Below, piece by piece: positions 15,489-17,292 of a stretch of DNA of 17,292 bases. The notes under the pieces were generated by a model. It did not search any database, had not been told where the DNA came from, and saw nothing but the letters and a program-made list of their open reading frames with translations. Origin of the DNA: Chitinophagaceae bacterium (GTDB lineage: Bacteria > Bacteroidota > Bacteroidia > Chitinophagales > Chitinophagaceae); the NCBI GenBank assembly GCA_025455665.1, contig JALOMC010000026.1, positions 1 through 17,292 on the forward strand, written 5' to 3'. A program made the position numbers and the translations under genes. The first letter of the stretch is position 1. Every line of letters starts with the position of its first letter.

Positions 15489-15815
15489 ATGTTTCAATTG
15501 ATAAAAAAGCTTTTTCAACGTAAGCAAACCAACTATGCCCTGCTGCTGCAGCAAGGAGCGGTGGTAGTGGATGTGCGTAGCCCTGATGAATATCGTAGCG
15601 GCCATATCAAAGGCAGCACCAATATTCCGCTGAATACATTGGGCCAACAGATTGCCTCGCTGAAGAAAAAAGGCAAACCAATCATCACCGTATGCCGGAG
15701 TGGCGCCCGCAGCGGCATGGCCAAATCGATGCTGCTACGAGAAGGCATTGACTGTTATAATGGAGGAGCCTGGACAAGCTTTCAACACAAAATAGCCAAC
15801 AGCCATGTGGAATAG
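15489..15815 (+). CDS. Single-domain rhodanese
   Basis: The 108-residue cytoplasmic sulfurtransferase moves a sulfur atom to or from an active-site Cys persulfide. It shows VVVDVRSPDEYRSGHIKGS and the catalytic loop CRSGARS with Cys69, intact for a CxxGxR-type enzyme. The ATG at 15489 gives the start MFQLIKKLFQ; the in-frame TTG at 15468 would add only 7 uncharacteristic residues. It lies 36 bp after the MBL-rhodanese gene and overlaps the next gene by 11 bp, so co-translation is expected. Likely role: feed sulfane sulfur to, or take it from, the dioxygenase fusion. Confidence 0.92.
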   Translation: MFQLIKKLFQRKQTNYALLLQQGAVVVDVRSPDEYRSGHIKGSTNIPLNTLGQQIASLKKKGKPIITVCRSGARSGMAKSMLLREGIDCYNGGAWTSFQHKIANSHVE

Positions 15816-16059
15816 ACTGACTACCAACTGGCATTTTGCCCGCTTACTGCGCCTGGTACTAGGCATACTGGTGGTGGTTCAATCAGTCCAGATGAACGAG
15901 AAATGGTTTGTGGTCATTGGTGCACTGCTGGCAGCACTTGCCATTTTCGACCTCGGCGGCTGCAACAGCAGCGCTTGCGCTACTCCTACCGCACGACAGC
16001 GCCATGTAGCCCGCACTACCAAACAAGAAACGACCTATGAAGAAGTGGATGAAAAATAA
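15805..16059 (+). CDS. Small YgaP/DUF2892-like membrane protein with C-x4-C motif
   Basis: The 84-residue protein has two predicted membrane helices between residues 13 and 50 (RLVLGILVVVQSV and WFVVIGALLAALAIFDL). GGCNSSACAT follows, with Cys53 and Cys58, then a hydrophilic basic/acidic tail ending EEVDEK. It resembles the transmembrane part of YgaP and DUF2892 proteins, which occur beside or fused to rhodaneses. The cysteine pair sits right at the end of the second helix, so thiol chemistry at the membrane surface is plausible. It overlaps the rhodanese upstream by 11 bp and the DUF6132 gene downstream by 23 bp. Confidence 0.8.
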   Translation: MWNRLTTNWHFARLLRLVLGILVVVQSVQMNEKWFVVIGALLAALAIFDLGGCNSSACATPTARQRHVARTTKQETTYEEVDEK

Positions 16060-16249
16060 TTGGCTCTATGTGGCAGGTGCCATAGCAGGCGCTCTGGCCG
16101 GCTTCTTTTACTGGCAGCAAATTGGCTGCAGTACGGGCACTTGTGCCATCACCAGCAAGCCACTGAATAGCACCCTCTACTTTGCATTGATGGGCGCATT
16201 GCTGTTCGGCATGTTCAAGCAGGAACCGAAAAAGGACAGCCTCACCTGA
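16037..16249 (+). CDS. DUF6132-like small membrane protein
   Basis: The 70-residue protein has two predicted helices: NWLYVAGAIAGALAGFFYW (about 8-26) and STLYFALMGALLFGMF (about 45-60). Between them is QIGCSTGTCAITSKPLNS with Cys31 and Cys36 in the loop. This matches DUF6132 as seen in Bacteroidota and Chlorobi sulfur gene clusters, as far as I can recognise it. Function unknown. Its G-C-x4-C-A motif closely parallels that of the preceding gene product. Overlap of 23 bp with the previous gene and a 12-bp gap to the thioredoxin gene place it firmly in the operon. Confidence 0.8.
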   Translation: MKKWMKNNWLYVAGAIAGALAGFFYWQQIGCSTGTCAITSKPLNSTLYFALMGALLFGMFKQEPKKDSLT

Positions 16250-16261
16250 AAACATACAACC

Positions 16262-16585
16262 ATGGCAAAAACTTTTAACGAGATCATCAACAGTGAAACG
16301 CCTGTCATTGTCGACTTTTTTGCAGAATGGTGTGGCCCCTGCAAAATGATGGCCCCCATTTTACAGCAAGTAAAGGCCGACATGAAAGATGCTGTTACCA
16401 TCATTAAAGTAGACGTAGACAAGAATCCAGCAGCTGCGCAGGCTTACCAGATTCAAGGGGTGCCCACCCTCATGCTGTTTCAGAAGGGCGAGGTACGCTG
16501 GCGCCAAAGTGGTGTAGTACCAGCTAGTGCCATAAAAGCGGCGGTACAGCGGTACCAGGTGGCATCCTCTACATTTGATGTATGA
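16262..16585 (+). CDS. trxA: Thioredoxin
   Basis: The 107-residue classical thioredoxin has the active site WCGPC (Trp23, Cys24, Cys27), VDFFAEW before it and the cis-Pro motif GVPTL with Pro68. No signal peptide, so cytoplasmic. In this setting it may reduce rhodanese-bound persulfides or release sulfide from them, rather than being the main cellular thioredoxin; that is inference from the operon. Its TGA stop overlaps the next ATG by 4 bp (ATGA), a standard sign of coupled translation. Confidence 0.94.
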   Translation: MAKTFNEIINSETPVIVDFFAEWCGPCKMMAPILQQVKADMKDAVTIIKVDVDKNPAAAQAYQIQGVPTLMLFQKGEVRWRQSGVVPASAIKAAVQRYQVASSTFDV

Positions 16586-16962
16586 CAAAGTTTGTATTGA
16601 TTGCGCTGCTGGCCATGTTGGCCACCGGATGTGCCAGCACCAATGAGGCTGGCAACAAGCTGCTGAACGAAAAACAGACAGCCCGACGCCTGCAGCAAAG
16701 CAAGTATGCACTGCTGGATGTGCGAACCCGGCAGGAATATGATTCGGCCCATATGCCCGATGCCATTCTAATTGACTACAAAGCAGACAGCTTCGTCACC
16801 AGCCTCTCACAACTCGACAAATCAAAAAAATGGATTGTATACTGTCGATCGGGCAAGCGAAGTGACGGAGCCGCCAGCAAAATGAAAGCCGCCGGTTTTA
16901 AAAAAGTATTTCAGCTGAGCGGCGGCATGTACCAGTGGCATGGTAAAAAGATTAAACCATAA
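16582..16962 (+). CDS. Rhodanese-domain lipoprotein
   Basis: The 126-residue protein has a lipoprotein signal (MTKFVLIALLAMLATGC, lipidated Cys17) and a complete rhodanese domain: ALLDVRTRQEYDSAHMPDA and the active loop CRSGKRS with Cys88. It would be tethered in the periplasm or at a membrane face, giving the operon a sulfurtransferase outside the cytoplasm alongside the soluble one at 15489. The frame overlaps thioredoxin by 4 bp and is overlapped by 23 bp by the porin gene that follows. Confidence 0.92.
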   Translation: MTKFVLIALLAMLATGCASTNEAGNKLLNEKQTARRLQQSKYALLDVRTRQEYDSAHMPDAILIDYKADSFVTSLSQLDKSKKWIVYCRSGKRSDGAASKMKAAGFKKVFQLSGGMYQWHGKKIKP

Positions 16963-17292
16963 AACGATTTTGACGGTATGCGGACTGCTGGCCAACATGC
17001 TGTGGGCAAAAACCACGTATGCACAGCATGAAGCTTACCTCAACCCTGTTTGGAAAACACGTGAAAAGGCAAGCTTCGACACCAACTCATTGTGGCATGC
17101 CTTTAAGGCAGGAACAGTAGCCGGCCACATCCGGCAGTTTAGTATGGCTACCCTTAACCGGGGTGAAGGTCCGGACTATTTTGCTGCAGCTATCGGCGCT
17201 GGTATTCGCTACCAAAGCGCCAGTTTTCATCGCTTTCAGGTCACCTTCAGTGGCTTTCTCATCCACAACATCCATTCGTCGGAATTGGAAAA
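16940..17292 (+). CDS. Outer-membrane porin, N-terminal part (3' cut by window end)
   Basis: A frame open to the last base starts at ATG 16940, inside the end of the rhodanese gene. It gives MVKRLNHKTILTVCGLLAN, a hydrophobic segment and the signal-cleavage-like TTYAQ, then HEAYLNPVW. An internal ATG at 16997 would destroy the signal peptide and is rejected. The mature part holds AGTVAGHIRQFSMATLNRG and DYFAAAIGAGIRYQSASF followed by HRFQVTFSGF, the first beta-strands of an OprD-like or related porin as found in Bacteroidota. 117 codons are visible. Overlap with the rhodanese lipoprotein by 23 bp suggests that it belongs to the same operon, perhaps letting a small sulfur anion through the outer membrane. 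Substrate unknown. Confidence 0.75.
   Translation, partial: MVKRLNHKTILTVCGLLANMLWAKTTYAQHEAYLNPVWKTREKASFDTNSLWHAFKAGTVAGHIRQFSMATLNRGEGPDYFAAAIGAGIRYQSASFHRFQVTFSGFLIHNIHSSELE

Overview
The window reads as chromosomal DNA of a member of the Bacteroidota, most likely the Chitinophagales/Chitinophagaceae. The basis is inference from gene content and style. The proteins are of Bacteroidota type: a FadL/OmpP1-like protein, an archaeal/eukaryote-type ProRS without the usual zinc cysteines, a PRiA4_ORF3 protein, a SpoIIM-DUF4129-DUF4350 block, and DUF6132. Shine-Dalgarno sequences are largely missing, translation starts are A/T-rich, and TAnnTTTG-like -7 elements occur. Coding density is very high, with many 4-23 bp overlaps. 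No rRNA, tRNA, CRISPR array, IS element or plasmid/phage gene was recognised. No stretch over 300 bases lacks a gene.

Layout. (1) 1-2975, plus strand: 3' part of a tRNA nucleotidyltransferase with an HD domain (cca type), a PRiA4_ORF3-like protein with an acidic tail, and miaA. (2) 2962-5515, minus strand: a FadL/OmpP1-like outer-membrane protein and, upstream of it, a lipoprotein with a Trp/Asn-rich repeat and a Gly/Ser-rich tail. (3) 5766-7244, plus: proS, preceded by a leader with two small hairpins. (4) 7318-11245: a divergent RDD gene and a tightly overlapped SpoIIM-DUF4129-DUF4350 operon. This is the membrane block usually linked to MoxR/DUF58 genes, which are absent here. (5) 11369-13153: an MsbA-like ABC exporter half-transporter. 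(6) 13191-17292: a Crp/Fnr-family regulator followed by a sulfur-handling operon.

Region 6 is the most interesting. The operon encodes a persulfide-dioxygenase-like metallo-beta-lactamase fused to two rhodanese domains, a single-domain rhodanese, two tiny membrane proteins sharing a G-C-x4-C motif, a thioredoxin, a rhodanese lipoprotein and the start of an outer-membrane porin. All run in one direction and are mostly overlapping. A CRP-like palindrome (TGTGA-N6-TCACG) lies in front of the first enzyme, spaced as expected for a class II activator site, and a long perfect hairpin separates it from the regulator gene. I infer a regulated pathway that moves and oxidises sulfane sulfur (persulfide, polysulfide or thiosulfate sulfur) between envelope and cytoplasm. 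The regulator itself carries an exact 24-bp in-frame tandem duplication in its sensor domain.
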